Positions 8,062 to 16,485 of a DNA stretch of 64,000 nt are shown here, piece by piece. The position numbers and the translations under genes are program-made. The notes under the pieces were generated by a model that worked only from the letters and a program-made list of their open reading frames with translations, was not told the DNA's origin and made no database searches. The stretch is from Bacillota bacterium (lineage in GTDB: Bacteria > Bacillota_I > Bacilli_A > RF39 > UBA660). The first letter of the stretch is position 1. Every line of letters starts with the position of its first letter. The stretch lies in NCBI GenBank assembly GCA_015059425.1, contig SVAM01000003.1, positions 1-64,000 of the forward strand, in the 5' to 3' direction.

Positions 8062-9166
8062 CTGGTTCTATTTCATCACTTTTTAATGATGGCAATTCAA
8101 TTTTAGTTGGCATATCTAATTTTGGACTAGCTGTTTGTTTAACTGGTTCTGTTACATATACTGAACTAAATTGATTTCTATTAATGTTATTATATGTTTT
8201 TACTTGTTCATATTTATTAAAAGTATTTCTTTCTAATTCGTCTAATTCTTTTGAAATAGTTTCTGCTAAAGTATCAAAATCTAAATTAGGTACTTTAATA
8301 TCTTCAGTTTCTGCTTTTTCTATAGGCTCATAATAAGTCTTTGGTATTTCTGCTTCTTTAACTTCTGGTGTTTTAGGAATTATTTCTTCAATATGAGTTA
8401 TAATAGGTTCAGTTTCTTCTTTTATTAAAGGTTCTAATATAACTTGATCTATTTTATTTACTTCAGCATTTTCTGTTTTTGGCACTTCAAATTTAATTGG
8501 TTCTAAAGAAACTGGTTGTACAACAGAGTCATTATTAATAATTTTTATTTCTTCAATTGGTGGTATCACTATTTCTTGTTTATTAATTACTGGTTCTTCT
8601 ACAACCGGTTGTATTATTGATTCAATCGGTGGTACAGAAACAGTTTCTAATTTAATAGGCTCTATTGTTTCATTAATTATATCAGTCTTAGAATCATCAA
8701 TTATATTTTCATATTTAACTGGCGCTACTGGTTCAATTGGAACTACTGGAACACTTTCAATACTAATTGGTTCTACAGGCATATTAATTATCTCTGGCTC
8801 AACTATAGTTGAACTATCAAAATTAATTGGTGACATCGGTTCAATCGGTGCAACTGTAGCACTTTCTAAATTAACCAGTTTATCTACACTAGGTTGTGTT
8901 TCAACACTTTCAAAATTAACCGGCGCTACTGGTTCTAAACTTGGCATCACTGGCATTTCAACAGGTGTTTCTACACTTGTTTCAACAAAAGTATTAGTAG
9001 TATTTTTTTCTATATTTAATTTATTAGTTTCTTCTAACTTTCTTTTCTTTTCATCTTTTTTACCAAAAAATAAAACTATTAAAAATGTTACAACTAAAAA
9101 AGATATAACAATAAATAACCCGATTCCAAAGTATTCACTCTCATATAATTTATCAAGGAACTCCAT
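8045..9166 (-). CDS. Membrane-anchored protein with a Pro/Glu/Ile-rich repetitive domain
   Basis: The product is 373 residues from the ATG at 9166, chosen because AAAGGTGGTG lies upstream. It has one transmembrane helix (about residues 12-35) followed by a short Lys-rich stretch, which by the positive-inside rule puts the long remainder in the cytoplasm. The middle (about 60-290) is a low-complexity region with imperfect repeats of the form PIxPVAPVNFES. A more ordinary, helical segment follows near 300-345 (FDTLAETISKELDELERN). The family is not recognised. A membrane-tethered scaffold linked to division or envelope work is conceivable but unproven. Confidence 0.75.
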   Translation of the reverse strand: MEFLDKLYESEYFGIGLFIVISFLVVTFLIVLFFGKKDEKKRKLEETNKLNIEKNTTNTFVETSVETPVEMPVMPSLEPVAPVNFESVETQPSVDKLVNLESATVAPIEPMSPINFDSSTIVEPEIINMPVEPISIESVPVVPIEPVAPVKYENIIDDSKTDIINETIEPIKLETVSVPPIESIIQPVVEEPVINKQEIVIPPIEEIKIINNDSVVQPVSLEPIKFEVPKTENAEVNKIDQVILEPLIKEETEPIITHIEEIIPKTPEVKEAEIPKTYYEPIEKAETEDIKVPNLDFDTLAETISKELDELERNTFNKYEQVKTYNNINRNQFSSVYVTEPVKQTASPKLDMPTKIELPSLKSDEIEPESYNL

Positions 9167-9194
9167 CCTTACACCACCTTTTATTCTATAATTA

Positions 9195-9223
9195 AGTCTA
9201 TCATATATATATTCTAAAATCAA
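9195..9223 (-). promoter_or_regulatory. Promoter of the Pro/Glu-rich protein gene
   Basis: TTGATT (9218-9223), a 17-bp spacer and TAGACT (9195-9200) on the minus strand lie just upstream of the gene start at 9166. Confidence 0.6.
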
Positions 9224-9227
9224 GAAA

Positions 9228-9252
9228 AAAATGTAAAGATTTAACTTTACAC
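9228..9252 (-). terminator. Terminator of yneF
   Basis: GTAAAG/CTTTAC stem with a 6-nt loop, followed by a T run in the minus direction, right after the yneF stop. Confidence 0.7.
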
Positions 9253-9255
9253 TTC

Positions 9256-9465
9256 TTACATAAATTTGTTCATTTGATTCATTACTTGATTAACTTGTTT
9301 TTTGCTTGGTTTTCTTCCCATGCTAGTCATCATTACTTCAATCATTTTTTCATTTATTGGTGGATTTTTCTTTAAATATTTTTGCATAAAATATCTAGCT
9401 AATAAGAAACCAGCTATTAAGCCCACTACTAGACCTATTACTAACCATAAAATTTGTTCCAACAT
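9256..9465 (-). CDS. yneF: YneF family (UPF0154) small membrane protein
   Basis: The 69-residue protein has one N-terminal transmembrane helix (residues about 4-27, with GLVVGLIAGF) and the hallmark tail KNPPINEKMIEVMMTSMGRKPSKKQVNQ. That matches the UPF0154/YneF family of Bacilli, whose function is unknown. It has its own promoter and terminator and is an isolated unit beside sirA. Confidence 0.9.
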   Translation of the reverse strand: MLEQILWLVIGLVVGLIAGFLLARYFMQKYLKKNPPINEKMIEVMMTSMGRKPSKKQVNQVMNQMNKFM

Positions 9466-9488
9466 ATTAATTTCTCCTTACACTTTAT

Positions 9489-9517
9489 ATAATACAATAA
9501 AGTTATCTTATTTACAA
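9489..9517 (-). promoter_or_regulatory. Promoter of yneF
   Basis: TTGTAA (9512-9517), 17-bp spacer, TATTAT (9489-9494) on the minus strand. The -35 box overlaps the last codons of sirA. Confidence 0.65.
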
Positions 9518-9931
9518 GCAAACTAATTCATTTAACCAGAAATAATCTTTATTTTTAAAATCACAAATGAATAAATTTTTATATTCTTTTAATTCCTTTA
9601 AAAATGTTGGTTTTAAAATATTACTTTCTAATAATAAAAAGGCTTTATTAACCACTAACATAGAATCTTCAGGTATATATTTATTTTGAATTCTATGAAC
9701 ATTATGAAATTTAGAATAAAAATCATTATCTTTAGACTGATTAAATATTTTATTGTTTATTTTACTCTTATCAAATGGACTTGCTATTTGATTAAATAAA
9801 TCATATGCCATATCTGCGTCTTTACAATCAAAACTATGTATATCTTCCATCGCTCTAAATAAATGGTATGGATTATTTTTCATTAAATTATAAAAACTTT
9901 TATTAATATTAAATATATAAAATGTACGCAT
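9512..9931 (-). CDS. sirA: Sporulation inhibitor of replication protein SirA
   Basis: The 139-residue product begins MRTFYIFNINKSFYNLM and ends with a FICDFKNKDYFWLNELV segment. Both ends match the pattern of SirA (start xxYYTYLIKxEF, end LAIDFKSERYGWLNP in B. subtilis), as does the length near 148. In Bacillus, SirA binds DnaA domain I and blocks new rounds of initiation once sporulation begins. The start at 9931 was chosen because GGTGAT precedes it; the frame extends upstream without a ribosome site. A Spo0A-box-like site lies 46-53 bp upstream. The identification rests on family patterns recalled from memory. Confidence 0.7.
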   Translation of the reverse strand: MRTFYIFNINKSFYNLMKNNPYHLFRAMEDIHSFDCKDADMAYDLFNQIASPFDKSKINNKIFNQSKDNDFYSKFHNVHRIQNKYIPEDSMLVVNKAFLLLESNILKPTFLKELKEYKNLFICDFKNKDYFWLNELVCL

Positions 9932-9976
9932 TTTTCTATCACCTGAATTTATGTTATCACATCTATTAAGAGAATT

Positions 9977-9984
9977 TTGTCGAA
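9977..9984 (+). promoter_or_regulatory. Spo0A-box-like site upstream of sirA
   Basis: TTGTCGAA on the plus strand matches the Spo0A box core TGTCGAA. Read on the minus strand it is TTCGACAA and overlaps a weak -35-like TCGACA, with a GATAAC/TGATAA -10-like sequence 18-19 bp downstream. Spo0A-activated sigma-A promoters in Bacillus have boxes overlapping the -35 in this way. Confidence 0.5.
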
Positions 9985-10015
9985 TTTTGTAGTAGTTTTT
10001 ATTTTTTTGCAAAAA

Positions 10016-12610
10016 TTACACTCCTGTCTTTAAATGTTTTTTTCTTAAATATATTTTTCTTAAAAAATCTACCGGAAATACTGTTAATGCTAAAACTAGC
10101 ACAATAAAGAATTCTTTAGCCGTTAGGCCATATGTCCGAAATAAGTCTCCCCCATGATATATTAAATATACTTGAACTGTTAAAATAAATATAATAATAA
10201 ATATAAATACTTTATTTTTCTTTAAATTAGCTAAAATATTGATTCTTTCACTTCTAGCATTAAAAGAATTAAATACTCCAATAAATATAAATAAAGCAAA
10301 ATAAGCAGTCATTAAATATTTTGAATTTTCTCCTTCTCTAATAAATTCTTTTACAATAGGAAGTTTTAAAAATAATATACAAAGTATTGCCGAGTACAGA
10401 CCTGTAAATAATACTTCTCCAATCATATATGAATTTATTATTGGTTCATCTTTTCTTTTAGGTGGCTCATGCATATAACTTTTTAATGCTGGCTCAAAAG
10501 AAAACGCTAACCCTGCAAAAGTATCCATTATCATATTTAACCATAACATTTGAATTATTGTTATTGGAGTATTAATACCAATAAAAGGACCTACTATTGA
10601 TAATATTAAGGCACACATATTTACAGTTAATTGATAAATTATAAACTTTCTGATACTTTTAAATATTGTTCTTCCATAAAGTATTGCTTTACTAATTGAT
10701 AATATATTATCATCAAGAATAACTATATCACTAGCTTCTTTAGCTACTTCTGTCCCACTTCCCATTGCAAATCCCACATTAGCTTTTTTTAAGGCTGGAG
10801 CATCATTAACGCCATCTCCAGTCATTCCTACAATTAAATCCATTTCTTCAAGTATTCTAACTAGCCTAGATTTATCTGTTGGTAATGCTCTTGCTACAAC
10901 TCTTAATCTTCCGATTATTTTTTTTAAATCTTCATCGCTTAGTTTATTCATTTCATCACTAGTAAGTACCAAATCATCATTATCTAACAAACCTACTTCA
11001 CCAGCTATTGATTTTGCAGTTTCTTTAGCATCCCCTGTTATCATAATAGTATTAATACCAGCACTTCTAATTAAACTAACTCCTTCTTTTGCCTCTTCTC
11101 TTAATTCATCTTTAATAGCAATAAAACCTATAAAAACTAATTCATTTAAATTATATTTATAGTAACATAATACTAAAACTCTTACCCCTTTTTTTGTTAA
11201 TAGATCTATATTATTTGTAAGCAGCTTTTTATTAACTAATACTTTTTCTTCACCATTTTTAGTTAAATAATATTTTATATTCGGAAGTAGTCTTTCTACT
11301 GCTCCCTTTATATATGTCAAATTATTATCTAATTTACAACTACTATACTTATTTTGACTATTAAAAGGCACTTTAACAATTATCTTTCTTTTTATATCAT
11401 TATCAACTTCTAAAAAATTTAAACAAGCTTTATCAGTTTGATTGCCCCCTATAGGTTTACCATTTTCATCAAATGTTGATTCATTATTATAAAACATTCC
11501 TTCATAGAACTTTTCATAATATTTACTATTACATTTTATTTCTTTTAAACTTTTATAATGAAAATTATCTCCAGTTATGACTTCACTTACATCTAATTTG
11601 CCTTTTGTTAATGTACCTGTTTTATCAGTTAAAAGGACATTTATACTACCAGCTGTTTCTATTCCAACAAGTTTTCTTACTAATACATTATTATTAAGCA
11701 TTCTTTTCATATTGCTTGATAATACTAAGGTAATCATCATTGGTAGTCCTTCTGGAACAGCAACAACTATGATTGTTACACTTAGAGTTAAAGCATATAT
11801 TAAATGATCCATCATAACTTTAAAATTAGTTAATGTTTTTAAAATTAATTCTAAATTAAAATTATTATCAATTACTATTACTGAAAATAAATAAGAAATT
11901 GTTACTAAACCCGCTCCAAAATAACCTATTTTACTAATAAACTTAGCAAGCCCCGTTAATCTTAATCTAAGCGGAGACGCAGGAGCCGCTTCACCAACTT
12001 CCTTTGCTAAAGCTCCATATATCGTTTTATCTCCTACTTCAGTAACCTTCATATATGCTTCGCCATTATAAACCACTGAACCTCTAAAAAGTTTATTATT
12101 ATCTAATTTATTTATGTTTATTGGCGGATATTTTTTAGCCTCTTTAGTTTCTCCGTTTAGGCTAGATTCATCAACACTTAAATTTCCTTTTAATAAATAG
12201 CCATCAGCAGGTATCTTATCTCCGCTTTGTAAAATAACAATATCTTCTACAACTACTTCTTCAATTGGTATTTCACAAGTTTTCCCATCTCTTAAAACTT
12301 TAACTAATATCTTCGATGATTCTTCTTGTAACCTTCTAAAAGCAGCTTCACTTCCATATTCAGATATTGTTGATATAAACGACGCTAAAAATATTGCTAT
12401 TAAAATACCTAAAGTTTCAAAATAGTCAAAGTCTTTAAATAGAAAAACCAGCTTTATCATTAACGCCACTAAAAGTATTTTAATTATTGGATCTCCTAAA
12501 CTTTCTAATAGAAGTTTAAAAAAGCTACTTGTTTTTACACTTGTTAATTTATTATCCCCGTATTTCCTACGATTTTGTTCTACAGCATTTTTATTTAATC
12601 CCTGCCACAT
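10016..12610 (-). CDS. Calcium-translocating P-type ATPase (PMCA/LMCA1-like)
   Basis: The 864-residue P2-type ATPase shows the phosphorylation motif DKTGTLTKG, the ATP-binding hinge TGDGVNDAPALK, and the ion-binding helix motif VAVPEGLP. A C-terminal four-helix block (about 680-850) contains the NMIMDTFAGLAF helix (NxxxD) typical of calcium pumps. The actuator motif reads LNGET instead of the usual LTGES, keeping the catalytic Glu. It would export Ca2+ or Mn2+ from the cytoplasm. AGGAGG precedes the ATG. No regulatory neighbour is seen; the orphan gene on the other side is divergently transcribed. Confidence 0.9.
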   Translation of the reverse strand: MWQGLNKNAVEQNRRKYGDNKLTSVKTSSFFKLLLESLGDPIIKILLVALMIKLVFLFKDFDYFETLGILIAIFLASFISTISEYGSEAAFRRLQEESSKILVKVLRDGKTCEIPIEEVVVEDIVILQSGDKIPADGYLLKGNLSVDESSLNGETKEAKKYPPININKLDNNKLFRGSVVYNGEAYMKVTEVGDKTIYGALAKEVGEAAPASPLRLRLTGLAKFISKIGYFGAGLVTISYLFSVIVIDNNFNLELILKTLTNFKVMMDHLIYALTLSVTIIVVAVPEGLPMMITLVLSSNMKRMLNNNVLVRKLVGIETAGSINVLLTDKTGTLTKGKLDVSEVITGDNFHYKSLKEIKCNSKYYEKFYEGMFYNNESTFDENGKPIGGNQTDKACLNFLEVDNDIKRKIIVKVPFNSQNKYSSCKLDNNLTYIKGAVERLLPNIKYYLTKNGEEKVLVNKKLLTNNIDLLTKKGVRVLVLCYYKYNLNELVFIGFIAIKDELREEAKEGVSLIRSAGINTIMITGDAKETAKSIAGEVGLLDNDDLVLTSDEMNKLSDEDLKKIIGRLRVVARALPTDKSRLVRILEEMDLIVGMTGDGVNDAPALKKANVGFAMGSGTEVAKEASDIVILDDNILSISKAILYGRTIFKSIRKFIIYQLTVNMCALILSIVGPFIGINTPITIIQMLWLNMIMDTFAGLAFSFEPALKSYMHEPPKRKDEPIINSYMIGEVLFTGLYSAILCILFLKLPIVKEFIREGENSKYLMTAYFALFIFIGVFNSFNARSERINILANLKKNKVFIFIIIFILTVQVYLIYHGGDLFRTYGLTAKEFFIVLVLALTVFPVDFLRKIYLRKKHLKTGV

Positions 12611-12664
12611 AGCTTGTCCTCCTAGAAAAATATATGAACTAAATATTAAAAATATATTACTTTT

Positions 12665-12693
12665 TTGACTTATCTAAAAATATATGATATTAT
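12665..12693 (+). promoter_or_regulatory. Promoter of the 499-aa orphan gene
   Basis: TTGACT (12665-12670), exactly 17 bp, then TATTAT (12688-12693), 25 bp before the ATG at 12718, which has AGGGGTG upstream. Confidence 0.8.
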
Positions 12694-12717
12694 ATTTAGC
12701 AATTTAGGGGTGTTTTT

Positions 12718-14217
12718 ATGGATTTAAAAGAAAAAGCATTTAATAAATTTATAAATTTAAATAAATGTAGTAATATTGAATTTAATTTAGCTTTAGAATT
12801 ATATAAAACAGGAAGTGCTGTTGAAAAACATAGATTTTTAAAAGCAATGACAGAAATTATAAAAAAATGTATCTTAATTTTAAAAGAAAATAAATCTACA
12901 GATTTTAATTTAGTAAGTTCTATTTATTCTTACTACGGCTTAAGTGATTTGGATTTTAAAGTTTTTTTTGAAAAATTATATGGTATTCATAAATTAAATA
13001 AATTAATTTATCCCTACAAAAAAAATCCTAGTTCTTTAAGCAGAGAACAAATATTTAATCTTGCAAAAAATTTACTATGGGATAACCAAAAATTATTACT
13101 ACTTTCTATCGATTTAAATATTTCAAAAAAACATCTTATAAATATAATTAACAATTATAGTTTAAATGTTTTAAAATTAGATAAAAAAATGTTTGATCGT
13201 TATAAACTAACATACAAATCTTTTTATAATTATTTAAATAAGGAAAAATATCATTTTCATACAGTTCTAGAATATTTTATAGAATTTGCAACAGAAGAAG
13301 AAAAACAACAATTTATAGAAAATGTTAACAATAATATAGAATTTTGTAAAAATTTATACGAATATGCAGAAAGTAATAACTGGCATAGAGATCCAATAAC
13401 ATTACATGCTAAAGAATTAAATATCACTTATCAAGAATATCTTTATTTAGCAAAATATTATGCAACTAATATATTATGTATTAGAGATATTGACGAAGTT
13501 GTAAATTGTAACCGATCTACTGCAGTAAAGAACACTTTTACTTTAGAACATGTCTTAATACAAATTTTAAATGAAACTGATAAAGAAAACTTATTTAAAT
13601 TATTTAGTAATTATAAAATACAGAAGTCCACAATAACTAATTTTTGCTATTCTAAATCAAGAGAATTTAGTAATGAACAAAGAAAATTATATGAGCATAA
13701 TTTATTAACTAAATTATATTGGTATAGAAAACAAAGAGACACTTTAAATAAAAAAGAACCGATAAAAAAAGATTACATTGAAAAAACTGTTAATGATAAA
13801 CAAGATTATGAAAATACCGTTAAGCTTCTTATGACTTATTTAAATAATGGTATTGTTATTAATAATGTTGAAAAGAGTTTTGATTTAATAGATTTCTTTA
13901 TCTTATTTAAAGATTTTAATTATTTTAATTATGTTTATCCATTTTTAAATGGTAAAGAAAAAGAATGTTTAAAAAATTTTTTTAAACCTATAATAAATGA
14001 TACTCACATTAATCGTAATATTTTAATAAATGGATATTATAAGATTCAAGTAAATAATAAAAATAGAATTATTACGAAAGATGAACTTACATACATAATA
14101 AATTTTATGGACACTTATAATATACCTATGTCAAATACGCTGTTTAATATTGCACTTAAGAGATATTTAAATGGTAATTTAGATATTTACAAACAGGATA
14201 TACCTACGTTACAATAA
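12718..14217 (+). CDS. Uncharacterised 499-aa helical protein
   Basis: The family is not recognised. The protein is soluble, rich in Lys, Asn and Leu and predicted mostly helical, with no signal peptide or membrane segment. Repeated short helical modules of roughly 35-40 residues (for instance NLWxDNQKLLLLSIDLNISKKHLINI and DPITLHAKELNITYQEYLYLAKYY) each contain an x-LNI-xxxxY/L pattern reminiscent of helix-turn-helix-like repeats. A strong promoter precedes it and the radical SAM gene follows after 13 bp on the same strand, so the two may be cotranscribed. Confidence 0.7.
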   Translation: MDLKEKAFNKFINLNKCSNIEFNLALELYKTGSAVEKHRFLKAMTEIIKKCILILKENKSTDFNLVSSIYSYYGLSDLDFKVFFEKLYGIHKLNKLIYPYKKNPSSLSREQIFNLAKNLLWDNQKLLLLSIDLNISKKHLINIINNYSLNVLKLDKKMFDRYKLTYKSFYNYLNKEKYHFHTVLEYFIEFATEEEKQQFIENVNNNIEFCKNLYEYAESNNWHRDPITLHAKELNITYQEYLYLAKYYATNILCIRDIDEVVNCNRSTAVKNTFTLEHVLIQILNETDKENLFKLFSNYKIQKSTITNFCYSKSREFSNEQRKLYEHNLLTKLYWYRKQRDTLNKKEPIKKDYIEKTVNDKQDYENTVKLLMTYLNNGIVINNVEKSFDLIDFFILFKDFNYFNYVYPFLNGKEKECLKNFFKPIINDTHINRNILINGYYKIQVNNKNRIITKDELTYIINFMDTYNIPMSNTLFNIALKRYLNGNLDIYKQDIPTLQ

Positions 14218-14230
14218 TTTAGGTGAAATT

Positions 14231-15139
14231 ATGTTTAAATATACTTTAGATAATAAAAGATATCATACTTTAAATTATTTTTATAAAAATAAATTTAATT
14301 CTAAGGTTTTTAAAGTTAGCTTAAATGCTAATTTTTCTTGTCCTAATTTTAAAAATGGAACTGGTTGTATTTTTTGTAGTAATGGTAGTGGTAATAATTA
14401 TCAACATCTTGATTTATTAGAACAATTTAATTTAGTTAAAATTCCTTTAGATAAAAAATGGCCTAATTCTAAATATATCGCTTATTTTCAAGCTAATAGT
14501 AACACTTATGCACCATTAGATGTCTTAAAAGAAAAATATGAATCGGTTTTACAAATACCAAATGTTATTGGTCTATCTATCGCAACTCGTAGTGATTGTT
14601 TAAATGATGAAATATTAGATTATTTAGAAGAATTAAATAAAAGAACGTTTTTAACTGTTGAAATAGGTTTACAATCAATGCACGATAAAACTTTAAAAAT
14701 GATTAATCGAGGACATGATTTAAAAAATTTTGAAAGTGCTATAAAAGAACTAAAAAAAAGAAATATTTTTACTGTAGTGCATATTATCAATGGGCTTCCT
14801 AATGAAACTAAAGAAATGATGATACAAACTGTTAAATATTTAAACTCTTTAAATATAGATGGCATTAAAATTCATATGCTTTATGTAACTAAAAATACTA
14901 AATTAGCCAATATGTACGAAACTGATACATTTCATATTTTAACTAAAGAAGAATATATTGATATAGTTTGTGAACAATTAGAATACTTAGATGAAAATAT
15001 AGTTATAGAACGAATTACAGGAGACCCTATAAAAGAAGAACTTATTGAACCTTCTTGGTTATTAAAAAAGTTTTGTGTATTAAATGATATTGATAAAGAA
15101 ATGAAAAAAAGAGATATTTATCAAGGTGATAAGATTTAA
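14231..15139 (+). CDS. Radical SAM protein, TIGR01212 (YhcC/YtqA) family
   Basis: The 302-residue enzyme has the family's iron-sulfur motif near residue 38: CPNFKNGTGCIFC, i.e. CX9CX2C rather than the common CX3CX2C. The TIM-barrel landmarks IGLSIATRSD, EIGLQSMHD and HIINGLPNETKEMM follow. This matches the TIGR01212 group of elongator-like radical SAM proteins, whose reaction is not established to my knowledge. AGGTGA precedes the ATG. Its TAA overlaps the TAA of the convergent sigH gene by two bases, leaving no room for a dedicated terminator between them. Confidence 0.88.
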   Translation: MFKYTLDNKRYHTLNYFYKNKFNSKVFKVSLNANFSCPNFKNGTGCIFCSNGSGNNYQHLDLLEQFNLVKIPLDKKWPNSKYIAYFQANSNTYAPLDVLKEKYESVLQIPNVIGLSIATRSDCLNDEILDYLEELNKRTFLTVEIGLQSMHDKTLKMINRGHDLKNFESAIKELKKRNIFTVVHIINGLPNETKEMMIQTVKYLNSLNIDGIKIHMLYVTKNTKLANMYETDTFHILTKEEYIDIVCEQLEYLDENIVIERITGDPIKEELIEPSWLLKKFCVLNDIDKEMKKRDIYQGDKI

Positions 15140-15735
15140 TCACTTATGATAATATCTCTTATTTTATGTTTTAATCTTTGAATAGTGTTATCTATTTGTT
15201 TAGGGTTTTTATCTGTTAATTTAGCAATTGTTATATAATCAAAGCCATTTATATAAAATTTAAATACTTCATATTCACTTTCTGATAAAGATTCTTTAAT
15301 TTTATCTAATAACTCTTTATAATTTTCTTCATTAGTCAAATTATATAAAGGATCATTTTGATTTTCATCACTTATAAAATCTTTTAAAGTAGTACCCTCT
15401 TCATTATAATCATAATCTAGTGAATAAGTATTATTTAAAAGTTTTGCTTTATCACTACTATATTTTTTTAATATTTTTTTAATTCTTCTATCTATACATA
15501 AAGATATAAATGTAGAAAGTTTAGCATTTTTATCATCTTGATAAGAATTAATAGCATCACTAAAAGCATATAATGCTTCTTGTTCTAATTCAGATAATTC
15601 AATATTTAAACTTAAAGCAATATTATGATATTTATGAATCAAAATATCTACGATATACTTATATTCTTTATATAATTCATTTTTAGCTTCTTCATTATCT
15701 TCTAAAGCTAATTTAATTAATTCTTCTTTATCCAT
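15136..15735 (-). CDS. sigH: RNA polymerase sigma factor, SigH-like
   Basis: The 199-residue sigma-70 family protein has region 2 (ELEQEALYAFSDAINSYQDDKNAKLSTFISLCIDRRI) and a C-terminal region 4 helix-turn-helix. It lacks region 1 and a full region 3. The stretch LNNTYSLDYDYNEEGTTLKD, the spacing, and the ending KQIDNTIQRLKHKI align well with Bacillus SigH (LNSYASLDKP..., KSIDNALQRVKRKL). The adjacent rlmB gene, 2 bp upstream, reproduces the rlmB-sigH neighbourhood of Bacilli. SigH directs early stationary-phase and sporulation genes. Another small alternative sigma factor is possible but less likely. Confidence 0.75.
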   Translation of the reverse strand: MDKEELIKLALEDNEEAKNELYKEYKYIVDILIHKYHNIALSLNIELSELEQEALYAFSDAINSYQDDKNAKLSTFISLCIDRRIKKILKKYSSDKAKLLNNTYSLDYDYNEEGTTLKDFISDENQNDPLYNLTNEENYKELLDKIKESLSESEYEVFKFYINGFDYITIAKLTDKNPKQIDNTIQRLKHKIRDIIISD

Positions 15736-15737
15736 TT

Positions 15738-16415
15738 TTATTCCTTTATCATTCCATAAATTAGTATTGCCGCACTAACACTAGCATTTAATGAATTAAT
15801 CTTACCATACATTGGAATACTTATTATTTCATCACTAGTTTCTCTTATTATTCTACTGACACCATTACCCTCTGCCCCTATAACTAAAACTCTTTTTTCT
15901 GGATATTCCAGCTTTTTATAATCCGTTCCATCCATGTCTGCAGCATATACCCAAAATAAATTCTTTTGTAATTTTTTTAAAGCATCATTTAAATTATTAA
16001 CTAATACTACTTTTACATTATTAATTGCTCCGGCACTTATTTTCATTACTGTTTCATTTACTCTTACACTGCGTTCTTTTGGTATTATTATTGATTTAAT
16101 ACCTGCACATTCACAGGTTCTAATAATAGCTCCTAAATTATGAGGATCTTCTAAATGGTCTAGACAAACTATAAAATCTTCATCCATAACATCTTCTAAT
16201 TTATAATACTCATAATCATTTACATCAAGTACAATTCCTTGATGATTCATACTTACCATTTTATTTAATCTAAATTCTGGAACTGTTTCAAAACGAAGTC
16301 TATTTTCTTTTAAATAATTTAATATTTCTGCGTCTTTAAAATTTTCTTTAATATACACTTTATGTATTTTATTTACTGGAGTTTCTTTCAAGACATTTTT
16401 TCCACATATTAACAT
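15738..16415 (-). CDS. rlmB: 23S rRNA (guanosine-2'-O-)-methyltransferase RlmB (TrmH/SpoU family)
   Basis: The 225-residue SpoU enzyme has an N-terminal substrate-binding domain (MLICGKNVLKE...) and a SPOUT knot domain with the three motifs LDHLEDPHNLGAIIRTCE, VIGAEGNGVSR and ISIPMYGKINSLNASVSAAI. These bind SAM in the knot and methylate the 2'-OH of a 23S rRNA guanosine. AGGTGATT precedes the ATG. It is immediately upstream of sigH and probably cotranscribed with it. RlmB versus another TrmH-type target cannot be settled by sequence alone. Confidence 0.85.
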   Translation of the reverse strand: MLICGKNVLKETPVNKIHKVYIKENFKDAEILNYLKENRLRFETVPEFRLNKMVSMNHQGIVLDVNDYEYYKLEDVMDEDFIVCLDHLEDPHNLGAIIRTCECAGIKSIIIPKERSVRVNETVMKISAGAINNVKVVLVNNLNDALKKLQKNLFWVYAADMDGTDYKKLEYPEKRVLVIGAEGNGVSRIIRETSDEIISIPMYGKINSLNASVSAAILIYGMIKE

Positions 16416-16450
16416 GTAATCACCTGTACGTAGTATATCATAAAATATAA

Positions 16451-16478
16451 AAAAATGTAAAGTAACTTAATACTTTAC
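16451..16478 (-). terminator. Terminator after murD
   Basis: An 8-bp stem GTAAAGTA/TACTTTAC with a 6-nt loop is followed by T7 (after CA) in the minus direction, just past the murD stop. Confidence 0.8.
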
Positions 16479-16485
16479 GTTTTCG

